Shown here piece by piece: positions 25,111 to 33,878 of a stretch of 64,000 bases of DNA. The notes under the pieces were generated by a model, which saw only the letters and a program-made list of their open reading frames with translations, did no database searches and was not told the origin of the DNA. This stretch comes from Luteococcus sp038433155. Lineage in GTDB: Bacteria; Actinomycetota; Actinomycetes; Propionibacteriales; Propionibacteriaceae. The stretch covers positions 1 through 64,000 of the forward strand of contig NZ_JBCDMW010000028.1 in the NCBI RefSeq assembly GCF_038433155.1, given 5' to 3'. The first letter of the stretch is position 1; each line of letters opens with the position of its first letter. A program made the position numbers and the translations under genes.

Positions 25111-26367
25111 CTACGAGGTGACAATCACCTTGTCGCCGACGCGGACCTGGTTGTACAGCCAGCGGGCGTCGGAGCGGCTGTTCATGTTCACGCAGCCGTG
25201 GCTGCCGGCACCCGAGTAGCCGATCCGAGCGAACTCGCTGGAGTAGTGCACGGCCTGACCACCGGAGAAGAACATGGTGTAGGGCATGTTCACGTGGTAC
25301 AGGGTGGAGTACCAGTTGGGGTGCTTCAGGTAGACGTGGAAGGAACCCGAGCGGGTCGGCAGGCTGGGCCGGCCGGTGCGCACCTTGTAGCTGGCCTGCA
25401 CCTTGCCATTGATCACCCAGTACATCTTCTGGTCGCCCTTGTCGATGCAGATGGCGCGGCCGGTCAGGCAGCGGCTGTCGAGCCGCACCGACGGACGGGT
25501 GACAGGCTTGCGGGTCTTGTACTTGGCGATGATCCGGTTGTTGGTGGTGACGTCCACGATGCCGGTGGCCTTGAGGCCGTTGTTGGCCTGGAAGCGCTTG
25601 ACGGCGGCGGTGGTCTTGGGGCCGTAGATGCCGATGATGTCGCTCACCGCCAGGTAGCCCAGGCCGTTGAGGCGGCCCTGGATCTGCTGCACGGTCTTGT
25701 TCTTGTCGCCGGGGCGGGCCACGATCTTGGAGCCGGTGGCCGGCTTCGGGGCCGGCTTGCTGGCCTTGCGGCTCTTGTACTTGGCGATGATCAGGTTGTT
25801 GGTGGTTACGTCCACGATGCCGGTGGCCTTGAGGCCGTTGTTGGCCTGGAAGCGCTTGACGGCGGCGGTGGTCTTGGGGCCGTAGATGCCGATGATGTCG
25901 CTCACCGCCAGGTAGCCCAGGCCGTTGAGGCGGCCCTGGATCTGCTGCACGGTCTTGTTCTTGTCGCCGGGGCGGGCCACGATCTTGGAGCCGGTGGCCG
26001 GCTTCGGGGCCGGCTTGCTGGCCGGCTTGGGCGCCTTGCGGGCCTTGTACTTGGCGATGATCAGGTTGTTGGTGGTGGTGTTCACCACGCCGGTGGCCTT
26101 GAGGCCGTTGTTGGCCTGGAAGCGCTTGACGGCGGCCGTGGTCTTGGTGCCGTAGTAGCCGGTGATGGCGCTGACCGGCAGGTAGCCCAGGCCGTTGAGG
26201 CGGCCCTGGATCTGCTGGACGGTCTTGCTCCGGGTGCCGGTCTTGGCGATCACCGTGTCCGCGGCGGGCAGGGGAGCCGCGTGGGCGGGAGCGGTGAGAG
26301 CGGGTGTGGTCACCAGGGCCGCGGCAGCAGCCGCCGCGACGAGTGCACGCGAGATCTTGTGTGACAT
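25111..26367 (-). CDS. Secreted L,D-transpeptidase with three peptidoglycan-binding repeats
   Basis: A 418-residue exported enzyme that makes 3-3 cross-links or attaches proteins to peptidoglycan. The signal peptide ends near AHAAPLP (about 32). Three PG_binding_1 repeats follow (each with TVQQIQGRLNGLGYL and AAVKRFQANNGLKATG), joined by Lys/Pro/Ala linkers. A YkuD domain ends in SHGCVNMNS, with catalytic Cys392. Repeats 2 and 3 are identical over 216 bp of DNA, an unusual degree of identity. GGAGGG precedes the ATG at 26367. Confidence 0.92.
   Translation of the reverse strand: MSHKISRALVAAAAAAALVTTPALTAPAHAAPLPAADTVIAKTGTRSKTVQQIQGRLNGLGYLPVSAITGYYGTKTTAAVKRFQANNGLKATGVVNTTTNNLIIAKYKARKAPKPASKPAPKPATGSKIVARPGDKNKTVQQIQGRLNGLGYLAVSDIIGIYGPKTTAAVKRFQANNGLKATGIVDVTTNNLIIAKYKSRKASKPAPKPATGSKIVARPGDKNKTVQQIQGRLNGLGYLAVSDIIGIYGPKTTAAVKRFQANNGLKATGIVDVTTNNRIIAKYKTRKPVTRPSVRLDSRCLTGRAICIDKGDQKMYWVINGKVQASYKVRTGRPSLPTRSGSFHVYLKHPNWYSTLYHVNMPYTMFFSGGQAVHYSSEFARIGYSGAGSHGCVNMNSRSDARWLYNQVRVGDKVIVTS
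25550..25765. repeat. Perfect 216-bp direct repeat, copy 1 (inside the transpeptidase gene)
   Basis: Identical to 25808-26023, offset 258 bp (86 codons). It encodes one peptidoglycan-binding unit plus linker. A third, diverged unit lies at about 26065-26245. Confidence 0.9.
25808..26023. repeat. Perfect 216-bp direct repeat, copy 2
   Basis: Identical to 25550-25765. In-frame recombination between the copies would remove or add one binding domain. Confidence 0.9.
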
Positions 26368-26527
26368 GGTTTCTTGCCCTCCGTGTGAGTTCCTACTCCC
26401 AATACGCCCGCCAGGCCGGGTTGGTTGCACGTGAATCTTGAGAGTCTTGCTGAGAATCCTTCAATCCTGACGGCATCATTCCACGGCTGGCGGGCCAATT
26501 GCCCCTGTCAACACGTTCTTGGACGAT

Positions 26528-26567
26528 TGAACCGCTGACCTCACGGGAAACGGAGGCCAGCGGTTCA
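26528..26567 (-). terminator. Terminator of typA
   Basis: TGAACCGCTGACCTC and GAGGCCAGCGGTTCA pair with one mismatch around a 10-nt loop, 16 bp after the typA stop. Confidence 0.65.
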
Positions 26568-26582
26568 GCACAACTTCAGTAT

Positions 26583-28466
26583 TCAGTTCTTGGCGGCGGC
26601 CAGCGCGGCGGCCTTGGCCCGGCTGCGCACCTTGGCCCGGTCATTCTGGCTCAGCTGCACCTTGCGGATCCGGACGTCCTTCGGAGTGACCTCCAGGCAC
26701 TCGTCCTCGGCGCAGTACTCCAGGCACTCCTCCAGGCTCATCCGGCGCGGCGGGATCAGCCGCTCCAGCTCATCACCCGTCGCGGAGCGCACATTGGTGA
26801 GGTGCTTCTCCTTGGTGGGGTTGACGTCCATCTCGTCGGGGCGGGAGTTCTCGCCCACCACCATGCCCTCATAGACGTCCTCGCCGGGGCCGACGAACAG
26901 CGTGCCGCGCTCCTGCAGGTTGAACAGGGTGTAGGAGGTGGTGACGCCCATCCGGTCAGCCACCAGGGAGCCGGTGGGGCGGTTGCGCATCTCGCCCGCC
27001 CACGGGAAGCGGCCCTCGAAGACGTGGTTCATGATGCCGGTGCCGCGGGTCTCGGTGAGGAATTCGGTCCGGAAGCCGATCAGGCCACGCGCCGGCAGCA
27101 CGAACTCCAGCCGCACCCAGCCGGTGCCATGGTTGACCATCTGCTCCATCCGGGCCTTGCGCACGCCCATCATCTGGCTGACCGCACCCACGAACTCCTC
27201 CGGGCAGTCCACGGTGAGCCGCTCGAAGGGCTCGTGCAGCTTGCCGTCGATCAGCGTGGTGACCACCTCGGGCTTGCCGACGGTCAGCTCGAAGCCCTCG
27301 CGACGCATCATCTCCACCAGCACGGCCAGCTGCAGCTCGCCGCGGCCCTGCACCTCCCAGGTGTCGGGACGGTCGGTGTTCTTGACGCTGATGGAGACAT
27401 TGCCAATCAGCTCCTGGTCCAGCCGGGCCTTCACCAGCCGGGCGGTCAGCTGCTTGCCGACGCGGCCGGCCAGCGGGGAGGTGTTGATGCCGATGGTCAT
27501 GGAGATGCTGGGCTCGTCGACGTGGATCAGCGGCAGCGCCTTGGGATCGGCCGGGTCGGCGATGGTCTCACCAATGGTGATCTCCGGGATGCCGGCAATC
27601 GCGATGATGTCGCCGGGGCCCGCCTCTTCCACCGGCTTGCGCTCCAGGGCGTCGGTCATCAGCAGCTCGGACAGCTTCACGGTCTGCTGACTGCCGTCGC
27701 GCTTGATCCAGACCACCTGCTGGCCGCGCGTGATGGTGCCCTCCTTGATCCGGCACAGCGCCAGCCGGCCCAGGTAGGGGGAGGAGTCCAGGTTGGTGAC
27801 CAGCGCCTGCAGCGGGGCATCCTCGGTGTAGGTGGGCGCCGGGATGGTGTTGGCGATGGTCTCGAACAGCGGCTGCAGGTTCTCCGAATCCGGCATCTCG
27901 CCGTCCGCGGGCTGCTCCAGCGACGCGCGCCCGGCCTTGGCGGAGGCGAAGACCACCGGGAAGTCCAGCTGGTGGGCCTTCTCGTCGTCCACCAGGTCCA
28001 TGAACAGCTCATAGGTCTCGTCGATCACCTCGGTGATCCGGGCGTCGGGCCGGTCCACCTTGTTGATCACGACGATCAACGGCAGGTTCTTGGCCAGCGC
28101 CTTGCGCAGCACGAAGCGGGTCTGCGGCAGCGGGCCCTCGGAGGAGTCCACCAGCAGGATCACGCCGTCCACCATCTCCAGACCGCGCTCCACCTCGCCG
28201 CCGAAATCGGCGTGGCCGGGGGTGTCGATGATGTTGATCAGCATCTCCTGGCCGTCGGTCAGGGTGTGCTTGACGGCGGTGTTCTTGGCCAGGATGGTGA
28301 TGCCCTTCTCCCGCTCCAGGTCCATCGAGTCCATCACGCGGTTGTTGACGTCGGAGCCTTCGCGGAAGGCCCCGGACTGCCACAGCATCGCGTCGACGAG
28401 GGTCGTCTTGCCGTGGTCGACGTGGGCCACGATGGCGACATTGCGCAGGTCATTGCGGATCGGCAT
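26583..28466 (-). CDS. typA: Ribosome-associated GTPase TypA/BipA
   Basis: A 627-residue translational GTPase of the EF-G superfamily, linked to ribosome assembly and stress adaptation. GTPase motifs are AHVDHGKTT at 14-22, REKGITI, DTPGHADFGGE and NKVDRPDAR. The BipA-specific C-terminal domain contains GRGELQLAVL and ARGLIGFRTEFLTETRG. The ATG at 28466 begins the conserved PIRNDLRNVAIVAHVD; the frame is open further upstream without support. Confidence 0.96.
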   Translation of the reverse strand: MPIRNDLRNVAIVAHVDHGKTTLVDAMLWQSGAFREGSDVNNRVMDSMDLEREKGITILAKNTAVKHTLTDGQEMLINIIDTPGHADFGGEVERGLEMVDGVILLVDSSEGPLPQTRFVLRKALAKNLPLIVVINKVDRPDARITEVIDETYELFMDLVDDEKAHQLDFPVVFASAKAGRASLEQPADGEMPDSENLQPLFETIANTIPAPTYTEDAPLQALVTNLDSSPYLGRLALCRIKEGTITRGQQVVWIKRDGSQQTVKLSELLMTDALERKPVEEAGPGDIIAIAGIPEITIGETIADPADPKALPLIHVDEPSISMTIGINTSPLAGRVGKQLTARLVKARLDQELIGNVSISVKNTDRPDTWEVQGRGELQLAVLVEMMRREGFELTVGKPEVVTTLIDGKLHEPFERLTVDCPEEFVGAVSQMMGVRKARMEQMVNHGTGWVRLEFVLPARGLIGFRTEFLTETRGTGIMNHVFEGRFPWAGEMRNRPTGSLVADRMGVTTSYTLFNLQERGTLFVGPGEDVYEGMVVGENSRPDEMDVNPTKEKHLTNVRSATGDELERLIPPRRMSLEECLEYCAEDECLEVTPKDVRIRKVQLSQNDRAKVRSRAKAAALAAAKN

Positions 28467-28562
28467 GCAGTTTTTCTCCGAACTAGCGAGGGGATGACGC
28501 GCTGAGTCTACTGCCCGGCCGCAGGCTGATTGACCGCCCGACAGCCCCGTCACAGGTGGCGC

Positions 28563-30062
28563 TCAGTGGTGGTCCGCCAGCGCCCTGGCCGGCTCCTGCG
28601 GCAATTGCTCCCCGGTGCCGACGCGGGAGTGGCGGTAGCCGAAGGCCGCATAGACGCCCAGCCCGGCCACCAGCCAGACCAGGAAGAACAGCCAGGTCTC
28701 CACCGCCAGGTTGAGGGAGAGCCAGATGCACACGGCCGCGGACAGCAAAGGCAGGGTGGGGGAGCCGGGCACCCGGAAGGGTCGGGGCAGGTCGGGCTGG
28801 CGTCGGCGCAGCACGGGCACGCCGATGCTGACCAGGATGAAGGCGCTCAGGGTGCCGATGTTGACCAGTTCCTCCAGCCGCCCCACCGGGGTGAATCCCG
28901 CCAGCAGCGCGATGGCGACGGTGAGGATGGCGGCGATCAGCCAGGGGGTGCGGTAGGTGGGATGCACCTTGGCCAGCCGCATCGGCAGCAGGTGGTCCCG
29001 GCTCATCGCGAACACGATCCGGGCGCAGCCGGTCAGCATGGTGAGCACGACGGTGGTCAGGCCCACCACCGCGCCGGCGGCGATCAGCGTCGCCATCCAG
29101 GTCTTGCCGTGGTGGCTGAAGGCCTCCGCCAGCGCCGCCGAGGGCTTGATCTGGTCATAGCGCACCATTCCGGTGACCACCACCGCCACGGCGCAGTACA
29201 GCGCGGTGCAGATCACCAGCGAGCCAATGATGCCGCGCGGCAGGTCTCGCTGCGGATTGCGGGTCTCCTCCGCCGCGGTGGCCACGACGTCGAAACCCAG
29301 GTAGGCGAAGAAGACCAGCGCGGCCCCGGAGAAGATCCCGCTCAGCCCGAAGGCGGACTGCTGCAGCCCCAGCACGGCCTGGATCAGGGGCTGGGTCAGG
29401 CCGCTGGCCTCCGCCGGCGCCGGGACGGCCGCCGGGATGAAGGGCCGGTAGTTGTCCGGATTGATGTAGCCGATGCCCGCCACGATCACGAACAGCACGA
29501 TGGCCACCTTGAGGCCCACCAGCACGGTCTCCACCCGCATCGACTCCTTGATCCCCACCACGACCAGGCAGCCCAGCACCAGCACCAGGACGACGGCCGG
29601 AAGGTCAACGACGCCGCCGTGGCTGAACCGCGCGGGCAGGCTGAAACCCATGTGCCCCAGCAGCACGCTGACATAGGAGCTCCACCCCTGGGAGACCGCG
29701 GCCGCGGCCAGCACCAGTTCCATCACCAGGTTCCAGCCGATGATCCAGGCCACGAACTCGCCCATGGACGCGTAGCAGAAGGTGTAGGCCGAGCCGGAGA
29801 CCGGCACGGCCGCGGCGAACTCGGCGTAGCACAGTGCGGCCGTCCCACAACAGAGGGCGGCGACGATGAAGGAGAGCACCACCGCGGGGCCGGACATGGT
29901 GTTGGCCACCCGGCCGGTCAGGGTGAAGATCCCGGCCCCGATGATGATCCCGACGCCGAAGACGGTCAGGTCCAGTGCAGACAGCGACTTCTTGAGCCGG
30001 TACTCGGGTTCATCGGTGTCCCGCAGCGACTGCTCGATCGACTTGGTGCGCATGATGTCCAT
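28563..30062 (-). CDS. APC-family amino-acid permease
   Basis: A 499-residue membrane transporter of the cationic amino-acid (CAT/YfnA-like) branch of the APC superfamily, with about 12 hydrophobic segments. The first-helix motif GVGIIIGAGIFTLTG, AVPVSGSAYTF and FFAYLGFDVVATAAEETRNP are typical. The substrate (perhaps a basic or branched amino acid) cannot be read from the sequence. The ATG at 30062 has GGAG upstream; another ATG is three codons in. It is divergent from the DUF3151 gene, with a 253-bp gap that shows no clear operator. Confidence 0.88.
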   Translation of the reverse strand: MDIMRTKSIEQSLRDTDEPEYRLKKSLSALDLTVFGVGIIIGAGIFTLTGRVANTMSGPAVVLSFIVAALCCGTAALCYAEFAAAVPVSGSAYTFCYASMGEFVAWIIGWNLVMELVLAAAAVSQGWSSYVSVLLGHMGFSLPARFSHGGVVDLPAVVLVLVLGCLVVVGIKESMRVETVLVGLKVAIVLFVIVAGIGYINPDNYRPFIPAAVPAPAEASGLTQPLIQAVLGLQQSAFGLSGIFSGAALVFFAYLGFDVVATAAEETRNPQRDLPRGIIGSLVICTALYCAVAVVVTGMVRYDQIKPSAALAEAFSHHGKTWMATLIAAGAVVGLTTVVLTMLTGCARIVFAMSRDHLLPMRLAKVHPTYRTPWLIAAILTVAIALLAGFTPVGRLEELVNIGTLSAFILVSIGVPVLRRRQPDLPRPFRVPGSPTLPLLSAAVCIWLSLNLAVETWLFFLVWLVAGLGVYAAFGYRHSRVGTGEQLPQEPARALADHH

Positions 30063-30303
30063 GCAGGTTCTCCGCCTCACTGGTCCGGGGTCTTCCGGGG
30101 GACGGATCATTCTCCTGCCCGAGGGGTTCAGCTCCGACGGCTTCCGGATGCTGGGACAGGCTCAGTGGCTGGCCGATCCCCGACCGGTGGGCCAGCGCAC
30201 CACGTCGAATCCGTGCCTGGCGGAAGGGAGCGGAAGGGGGTTCCACCGGCACTCGACGTGGTTCGCCCGTCGCCGAGCCATTTCCGGATCGGGCCGGCCT
30301 GCA

Positions 30304-30309
30304 TACAGT
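30304..30309 (+). promoter_or_regulatory. Leaderless -10 element (TACAGT) of the DUF3151 gene
   Basis: TACAGT, 6 nt, then ATG at 30316. Confidence 0.5.
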
Positions 30310-30315
30310 GGGCTC

Positions 30316-30756
30316 ATGGCTTCCGAGACGCACCCGAACCTGATGGCCACCGGCCCCGAGACCCTGCTGCCCACCGACCCCGCGCTGGACCTGCTCAGCA
30401 AGGACGGGCTGGGTGACTTCCTGGAGGTGGTGCGGGACCATCCCACCTCCAGCCTGTGCTGGGCCATGCTGGCCGAGGCAGCCCTGCAGGACGAGAACCT
30501 GGAGGACGACCTGACCGCCTACGCCTATGCCCGCACCGGCTACCACCGGGGCCTGGATGCCCTGCGTCGCAGCGGTTGGAAGGGCTCCGGCCCCGTGCCG
30601 TGGCGGCACGTGCCCAACCAGGGCTTCCTGCGCTGCCTGTGGGCGCTGAGCGTGGCGGCCGGCCGGATCGGGGAGACCGACGAGGCGGACCGGTGCGCCC
30701 AGTTCCTGCGGGACAGCTCCGAGGAGGCCTACCAGGTGCTCAGCCAGCAGGGCTGA
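30316..30756 (+). CDS. DUF3151 family protein
   Basis: A 146-residue soluble protein conserved in actinobacteria, function unknown. The family pattern is visible in LCWAMLAEAAL, AYAYARTGYHRGLDALRRSGWKG and VPWRHVPNQGFLRCLWAL. It looks like a helical, TPR-like fold. The start follows a leaderless promoter. It converges on the alkaline phosphatase gene across a shared terminator. Confidence 0.85.
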   Translation: MASETHPNLMATGPETLLPTDPALDLLSKDGLGDFLEVVRDHPTSSLCWAMLAEAALQDENLEDDLTAYAYARTGYHRGLDALRRSGWKGSGPVPWRHVPNQGFLRCLWALSVAAGRIGETDEADRCAQFLRDSSEEAYQVLSQQG

Positions 30757-30784
30757 GAACCCAGCAGAAGCTGGACAGATGGAT

Positions 30785-30822
30785 GACCGCAGCTGGCACC
30801 GGCGTCGGTGCCAGCTGCGGTC
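30785..30822. terminator. Bidirectional terminator between DUF3151 and alkaline phosphatase genes
   Basis: GACCGCAGCTGGCACC pairs perfectly with 30807-30822 around GGCGTC; T-rich text follows on the plus side. Confidence 0.8.
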
Positions 30823-30846
30823 AGTTCTGTTGGGGGCTGCCGGGGG

Positions 30847-32280
30847 TCAGCGCTTGGCGGGCTTGCCCTTGGCGCTCATGGCCTGGGACTTGTTGGCCCA
30901 CAGGTCCTTGAGCAGCACATTGGCCAGGTCCGTGTTGTCCAGGTACTTGCCCCGGACCGGATCCCCGGCCACCGCGCGGGCGGCCAGCTGCTTGGAGCCG
31001 ACGCCCTTGGCGTAGACCGGCACCAGCTGGTTGGTGTGGTCCCCGGAGTGCCAGGCGTGCTGCGGCAGACGGCCCTTGGTGCCGCGCAGCAGCGTCCAGT
31101 TCGGGTCGGAGACGGCGCCGGACAGGTAGCCGGTCTCATGGTCGGCGGTGACGATCACCAGGGTCTCGTCCCAGCTGGAGTTCTTCTCCACCCACTGGTT
31201 GACCGCGGCGACGGCCTTGTTGAAGTCGATCGTCTCCTCGATGTTGCGGGCGCCCTGGTTGCCGTGGCCGGCCCAGTCGATCGCGCCGCCCTCCACCATC
31301 AGGGTGAAGCCGTCGGGGTCGTTGTCCAGCACGTTCAGCGCACCCTTGGTCATGGTGGCCAGGTCCGGCACGTTCTTGTTCAGCGGCACGTCATAGGGCT
31401 GCTCGGACTCGCCGTCGCGGGACTGCTGCAGGGTGGTGGCCACCTCGGCGATGCCGAAGACCCGCTTGGGGGTCTTGCCCTTGGTCAGCTTCTGGAAGTC
31501 GCTCTTGCTCTCCACCAGCTTCCAGCCCTTGGTGCCCTGCTGCAGGCCCTTGTAGTCCGTCTCGGAGATGTAGCCGTACTTGGGGGTCTTGAGCAGCTTG
31601 CCGTTGTCGTCGAAGCGCGGGTTTCCGGCGCCCATCATCACGGTCATCTTGGAGGCGACCTCCTGGTTGGCGATGCCCAGGTAGTCATTGCGGGACTTGT
31701 TGTGCACCACATAGGAGGCCGGGGTGGCGTGGCTGAACTGCACCGAGGAGATGGAGCCGGCGGCCTTGCCCAGGGCGATGGCCCGCTCGGACAGGTTCTC
31801 CACCGGCTTGCCCTCGGGGTCGACGCCCAGGCCGGCGTTGTAGGTCTTCACGCCGGTGGACATCGCGGTGCCCGCGGCGGCGGAGTCGGTGGGGTCGGCC
31901 TTCACGTAGTCGAAGTCCCGCCAGGCCCGCAGCGGGTCGTAGGAGCCCTTGACCGAGTAGGTGGCCATGTCCACCTGCACCGGCCAGCGCTCCTGCAGGT
32001 TCACCGGCTTGCCCTTGACCTCGCGCACCGCGCCCTCCTGGCCGACGGCCTGCTTGTAGGAGCGGCCCTTCTGATACAGCGAGGCGGCGGCGATCTGGTT
32101 GTAGCCCATGCCGTCGCCGATCAGCACGATCACATTCTTGGGGGCCTTGGGCTTCTTGGTGGGCTTGACCTTCTTGGTGGGCTGGGCGGCGTCGGCCACC
32201 GGGCTGCTGGTGCCGGCGCAGGTGAAGCCGGCCACCAGGGCCAGGCTGCACAGGGAGGCGGCGATTCGACGGTTCTGCAT
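30847..32280 (-). CDS. phoA: Secreted alkaline phosphatase
   Basis: A 477-residue exported phosphomonoesterase of the alkaline phosphatase superfamily. Its signal peptide is probably cut near ADA-AQ (about 32), followed by a Lys/Pro-rich stretch. The metal-site motif is IGDGMGYNQ (54-62), the catalytic Ser is S133 in TDSAAAGTAMSTG, and VEGGAIDWAGHGN, TADHETG and AWHSGDHTN complete the metal sites. AGGAGAAGG precedes the ATG. Four PHO-box-like units lie 75-114 bp upstream, so it is probably induced by phosphate starvation together with pstS. Confidence 0.92.
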   Translation of the reverse strand: MQNRRIAASLCSLALVAGFTCAGTSSPVADAAQPTKKVKPTKKPKAPKNVIVLIGDGMGYNQIAAASLYQKGRSYKQAVGQEGAVREVKGKPVNLQERWPVQVDMATYSVKGSYDPLRAWRDFDYVKADPTDSAAAGTAMSTGVKTYNAGLGVDPEGKPVENLSERAIALGKAAGSISSVQFSHATPASYVVHNKSRNDYLGIANQEVASKMTVMMGAGNPRFDDNGKLLKTPKYGYISETDYKGLQQGTKGWKLVESKSDFQKLTKGKTPKRVFGIAEVATTLQQSRDGESEQPYDVPLNKNVPDLATMTKGALNVLDNDPDGFTLMVEGGAIDWAGHGNQGARNIEETIDFNKAVAAVNQWVEKNSSWDETLVIVTADHETGYLSGAVSDPNWTLLRGTKGRLPQHAWHSGDHTNQLVPVYAKGVGSKQLAARAVAGDPVRGKYLDNTDLANVLLKDLWANKSQAMSAKGKPAKR

Positions 32281-32354
32281 GCTTCCTTCTCCTTTGAGGG
32301 GCTCCAGTGGGGGAGCGTGCTACGGGATGTAGTAGCTCCACCCAATCCGGCCGA

Positions 32355-32394
32355 GGTGGCATCGGCGTGACCCGCAGGTGACGGTCCGGTGACC
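32355..32394 (-). promoter_or_regulatory. Four-unit PHO box upstream of phoA
   Basis: Minus-strand units GGTCACC (32388-32394), CGTCACC (32377-32383), GGTCACG (32366-32372) and TGCCACC (32355-32361) are spaced exactly 11 nt apart. This is the direct-repeat layout of actinomycete PhoP sites (GTTCACC-like). It is the clearest regulatory array in the window. Confidence 0.75.
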
Positions 32395-32467
32395 CTTTGC
32401 GGGGCGGCGTGTCCGGTTGGACGCGGCGGGTGGCCACCGCGTGGGTGGGATAGAGTTGAGCAGCAAG

Positions 32468-32494
32468 AGCCCGCTTGCAACCATGCAAGGGGCT
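32468..32494 (+). other. Leader hairpin upstream of purA
   Basis: AGCCCGCTTGCA and TGCAAGGGGCT can pair (one bulge) about 60 bp before the purA ATG, downstream of a possible -10 TAGAGT. It may be a simple leader structure; I recognise no known riboswitch in it. Confidence 0.3.
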
Positions 32495-32554
32495 TCACCT
32501 GTTTTAGGCGTCGGCTGACCGGATGGACGGCACCGACCGGACTGGAGGGCTGCA

Positions 32555-33838
32555 ATGCCTGGCATCGTGGTGATTGGTACCCAGTGGGGCGACGAGGGCA
32601 AGGGCAAGGCCGTTGACCAGCTGGGTGAGCGGGTGGACTTCTGTGCCCGCTATTCGGGAGGCAACAACGCCGGCCACACCGTCGTCGTCAATGGCACCAA
32701 GACCGTGCTGCACCTGCTGCCGTCGGGCATCCTCAATGACAACACCACCTGCGTGCTGGGCAATGGCGTCGTGATTGACCTGGACGTCCTCTACACCGAG
32801 CTGGACGAGCTGGCCGAACGCGGCACCCAGGTCAACCACCCCAAGATCTCCGCCACCGCGCACGTGCTGACCAGCTACCACCAGACCATGGACAAGGTCA
32901 CCGAACGCTTCGCCGGAAAGCGCAAGATCGGCACCACCGGCCGCGGGATCGGCCCCGCCTACTCGGACAAGATCAACCGTATGGGCATCCGGGTGCAGGA
33001 CCTGTTCGACACCGAGATCCTGCGGGACAAGGTGGCGGCCGCCCTGGCCAGCAAGAACAGCCAGCTGGTCAAGATGTACAACCGGCCGGAGATCCGCACC
33101 GACGAGGTGGTGGAGCAGCTGCTGGTGCACCGCGAGCGGATCCGCCCGCACGTCGTCGACTCCGCCCGGCTGCTGAACCAGGCCCTGGACGAGGGCAAGG
33201 TGGTGCTCTTCGAGGGCGCTCAGGCCCACCACCTGGACGTCGACCACGGCACCTACCCCTACGTGACCTCCTCCAACCCCACCGCTGGCGGTGCCTGCAC
33301 CGGCACCGGCGTCGGACCCACCCGGATCGACCGGATCGTCGGGATCGCCAAGGCCTACACCACCCGCGTCGGCGAGGGGCCCTTCCCCACCGAGCTCTTC
33401 GACGCCGACGGTGAGCGGCTGCGCAGCGAGGGCGGCGAGTTCGGCGCCACCACCGGCCGGCCCCGCCGCTGCGGCTGGTTCGACGCCCTGGTGGTGGAAC
33501 AGGCGACCACCTTCAACGGCTGCACCGACATCTTCCTCACCAAGCTGGACATCCTGTCCGGCTGGGACCAGATCCCGGTCTGCGTCGCCTACGAGATCGA
33601 CGGCAAGCGGGTGGAGTACTTCCCGGTGGACACCAACGAGCTGGCCAAGGCCACGCCGGTCTACGAGATGCTGGACGGCTGGCACGAGGACATCTCCGGC
33701 GCCCGGCGCTTCGAGGACCTGCCCGCCAACTGCCAGGCCTACGTCAAGCGCCTGGAGGAACTGATCGGTTGCCGGATCTCCGGGATCGGGGTGGGCCCCG
33801 GCCGCGAACAGACGGTCACCATCAACGACCTGCTCTGA
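32555..33838 (+). CDS. purA: Adenylosuccinate synthetase
   Basis: A 427-residue GTP-dependent ligase joining IMP and aspartate, the first step from IMP to AMP. The P-loop is GTQWGDEGKGK (GDEGKGK at 12-18), followed by GGNNAGHTVV, TTGRGIGPAY and a C-terminal GVGPGREQTVTI. GGAGGG is 5 nt before the ATG. It is divergent from phoA and ends at a short hairpin shared with the gene on the other strand. Confidence 0.97.
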   Translation: MPGIVVIGTQWGDEGKGKAVDQLGERVDFCARYSGGNNAGHTVVVNGTKTVLHLLPSGILNDNTTCVLGNGVVIDLDVLYTELDELAERGTQVNHPKISATAHVLTSYHQTMDKVTERFAGKRKIGTTGRGIGPAYSDKINRMGIRVQDLFDTEILRDKVAAALASKNSQLVKMYNRPEIRTDEVVEQLLVHRERIRPHVVDSARLLNQALDEGKVVLFEGAQAHHLDVDHGTYPYVTSSNPTAGGACTGTGVGPTRIDRIVGIAKAYTTRVGEGPFPTELFDADGERLRSEGGEFGATTGRPRRCGWFDALVVEQATTFNGCTDIFLTKLDILSGWDQIPVCVAYEIDGKRVEYFPVDTNELAKATPVYEMLDGWHEDISGARRFEDLPANCQAYVKRLEELIGCRISGIGVGPGREQTVTINDLL

Positions 33839-33841
33839 CAG

Positions 33842-33864
33842 TTGAGGGGACGACCCCCCCTCAA
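33842..33864. terminator. Short hairpin between purA and the convergent gene
   Basis: TTGAGGGG and CCCCTCAA (8 bp) close a small loop in the 40-bp convergent gap. Confidence 0.5.
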
Positions 33865-33878
33865 AATCCCCGGCCGGT

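Noticed and set aside
30063..30315. Short open frames on both strands between the permease and DUF3151 genes
   Set aside because: No ribosome sites, no codon bias and no similarity; this is the divergent promoter region.
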